Assembly (NCBI RefSeq): GCF_008329965.1
Contig: NZ_CP036150.1
Location: 682,001-746,000 of the forward strand
Length of the DNA stretch: 64,000 nucleotides
From: Oceanispirochaeta crateris
GTDB lineage: Bacteria; Spirochaetota; Spirochaetia; DSM-2461
Reading direction: 5' to 3'
The notes below the pieces were generated by a model. The model did not search any database. It was not told where the DNA came from and saw nothing but the letters and a program-made list of their open reading frames with translations. Shown in pieces: positions 62,987-64,000 of this stretch (its first letter is position 1; every line of letters starts with the position of its first letter). The position numbers and the translations under genes are program-made.

Positions 62987-63015
62987 AATGTAATAATTTA
63001 TGTTTTGTCATTCAA
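62987..63015 (-). promoter_or_regulatory. Promoter of HD-GYP gene, placed for a leaderless transcript
   Basis: TTGAAT (63015-63010), 17-nt spacer, TACATT (62992-62987), then 6 nt (GATCCG) to the ATG. Confidence 0.55.
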
Positions 63016-63124
63016 GTGTATAAGGAGCTTCTTTGAATATAGTTCTTGTAATATTTAAAAGTCATAGAGGAATTGAAAGGTTTACATCATTATTGCATTC
63101 AAGGGCATAGATTCTTTTAACAAA

Positions 63125-63139
63125 TTCCATAAAATGGAA
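63125..63139 (+). promoter_or_regulatory. Dyad overlapping the -10 of the activase gene
   Basis: TTCCAT (63125-63130) and ATGGAA (63134-63139) flank AAA. TAAAAT (63130-63135), inside the dyad, ends 6 nt before the ATG at 63142. No good -35 was found. A regulator bound here would block the promoter. Confidence 0.4.
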
Positions 63140-63141
63140 CT

Positions 63142-64000
63142 ATGAAAAACGAAAATAAAATTCCATTCTCTGCGAAGCTTAAGCAGAGTCAACAGATATA
63201 TCCCCTGGGTCTGGATGTGGGATCTACTACGGTGAAAGTAGTTCTCCTCAGCCCGGATCAGAAAACCGTCCTGTTTCAACAGTATGAACGACATAATGCC
63301 CGTCAGCGCGAAACGGCGCTCTCCATTCTTACAAAGGTTTCGAACCAGTTTCCCCATATCCAGGTCTGTCCCGTTCTTTGCGGTAGCGGTTCCAGAGAGC
63401 TGGCTGAGGAATTGGGAGCTTCCTACCTTCAGGAAGTCGTAGCCAACTCTCTGGCAGTGCGTGATCTGTATCCTCAAACCAGGGTGGCTGTAGAGCTGGG
63501 GGGACAGGATGCTAAAATCACATTCTTCTACATGGACGAACAAAGCGGTAAACTCACCGCTTCGGACATGAGGATGAACGGCACATGTGCCGGTGGAACA
63601 GGAGCTTTTCTGGATGAGACCGCTACCCTGTTAAAGCTGGATGTAGAGGAATTAAATGGGAGTGCCGAGAAGGGCACCACCCTCTATGATATCTCAGGAC
63701 GCTGCGGTGTTTTTGCCAAGACTGATATTCAGCCCCTATTGAACCAGGGAGTCTGCAAGGAAGATCTTGCTCTGTCCTGCTTTCACGCCGTAGCAAAACA
63801 GACCATCGGCGGGTTAGCACAGGGACTTGAGATTCATCCCCCTGTTATATTTGAAGGTGGGCCTCTCCATTTCAATCCTGAACTCATTCGTGTTTTTGCC
63901 ACGCGACTCAACCTCAAGGAAGAGGATGTTATTATCCCCGATAATCCAGAGGCCATGATTGCCCGGGGAGCCGCCATTTCAGCCCTATCAACCTTTGAGG
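63142..64000 (+). CDS. 2-hydroxyacyl-CoA dehydratase activase-type ATPase (partial)
   Basis: An open frame of 286 codons running off the window. YPLGLDVGSTTVKVVLL is the ASKHA phosphate loop, AVELGGQDAKI a second ATP motif, and Cys149 (NGTCAGGTGAF) and Cys188 (SGRCGVFAKTD) are the cluster ligands. Their 39-residue spacing equals that recalled for HgdC of Acidaminococcus. In the dimer these cysteines hold one [4Fe-4S] cluster that passes an ATP-driven electron to a dehydratase or reductase. Oxygen-sensitive, hence an anaerobic lifestyle. Many anaerobes encode a long fused version with two such domains; the truncation hides which this is. No strong ribosome site precedes the ATG. Confidence 0.9.
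   Translation, partial: MKNENKIPFSAKLKQSQQIYPLGLDVGSTTVKVVLLSPDQKTVLFQQYERHNARQRETALSILTKVSNQFPHIQVCPVLCGSGSRELAEELGASYLQEVVANSLAVRDLYPQTRVAVELGGQDAKITFFYMDEQSGKLTASDMRMNGTCAGGTGAFLDETATLLKLDVEELNGSAEKGTTLYDISGRCGVFAKTDIQPLLNQGVCKEDLALSCFHAVAKQTIGGLAQGLEIHPPVIFEGGPLHFNPELIRVFATRLNLKEEDVIIPDNPEAMIARGAAISALSTFE

Noticed and set aside
1-64000. CRISPR arrays, insertion sequences, prophage, tRNA or rRNA genes
   Set aside because: No regularly spaced repeats, transposase or integrase motifs, phage structural genes, or tRNA/rRNA sequences were recognised on either strand.

Overview
The window is a gene-dense stretch of bacterial chromosome, most likely from a free-living anaerobic spirochaete (Spirochaetaceae-like). 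This is inferred from several things together: a MurE lacking the usual DNPR signature of the diaminopimelate type, binding proteins without a lipobox whose signal peptides end in AGG/AAGGKD-like sequence, FapA (DUF342), a DRTGG protein, a TAXI-type TRAP system, a 2-hydroxyacyl-CoA dehydratase activase and abundant cyclic-di-GMP genes. I see no phage genes, insertion sequences, CRISPR arrays, rRNA or tRNA genes.

Layout. 1-7.9 kb (minus strand): a sugar-uptake and beta-mannoside cluster transcribed ROK repressor > binding protein > two permeases > GH2 beta-mannosidase > a partial unknown gene, with hairpins between nearly every pair. 8-13.8 kb (minus): ddl, 6-phosphofructokinase, polyphosphate kinase and a HAD 5'-nucleotidase. 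13.9-20.1 kb: DUF212 protein, murE, a COG2509 flavoprotein and topA. 20.3-26.1 kb: ftsH, a GltS-like symporter and hflKC, i.e. a membrane protease and its modulators. 26.3-31.5 kb: metG, a FemAB-like peptidoglycan bridge enzyme, and fhs, which carries an apparent frameshift in a poly-C run. 31.5-36.1 kb (minus): prfA-prmC-rel-trmL.

36.1-48.0 kb is the most distinctive part: a divergent Pel-like exopolysaccharide locus. PelD-, PelE-, PelF- and PelG-like genes lie on the minus strand, followed by a lipoprotein, a secreted nitrilase-fold hydrolase and a membrane diguanylate cyclase. On the plus strand, from a 47-bp shared promoter region, runs a 1243-residue PelB-like protein (TPR plus predicted outer-membrane barrel) with an added carbohydrate-binding-like N-terminal domain. 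PelA and PelC are not in the window, and the PelD-like receptor lacks the usual cyclic-di-GMP RxxD site at the position where I align it.

48-64 kb: HDOD protein, Gfo/Idh oxidoreductase, Dabb protein, HD-GYP phosphodiesterase, Dus, DRTGG protein, a TAXI TRAP transporter, FapA, two DMT transporters, a TrmJ-like methyltransferase, a second HD-GYP protein and the start of a 2-hydroxyacyl-CoA dehydratase activase.

A cross-cutting signal: at least five genes (ddl, murE, fapA, trmJ-like, and the second HD-GYP gene) have no usable ribosome binding site. Instead each has a sigma70-like -10 hexamer ending exactly 6 nt before the ATG, four of them with a TTG-type -35 at 17 nt. This predicts leaderless mRNAs starting at the A of ATG.
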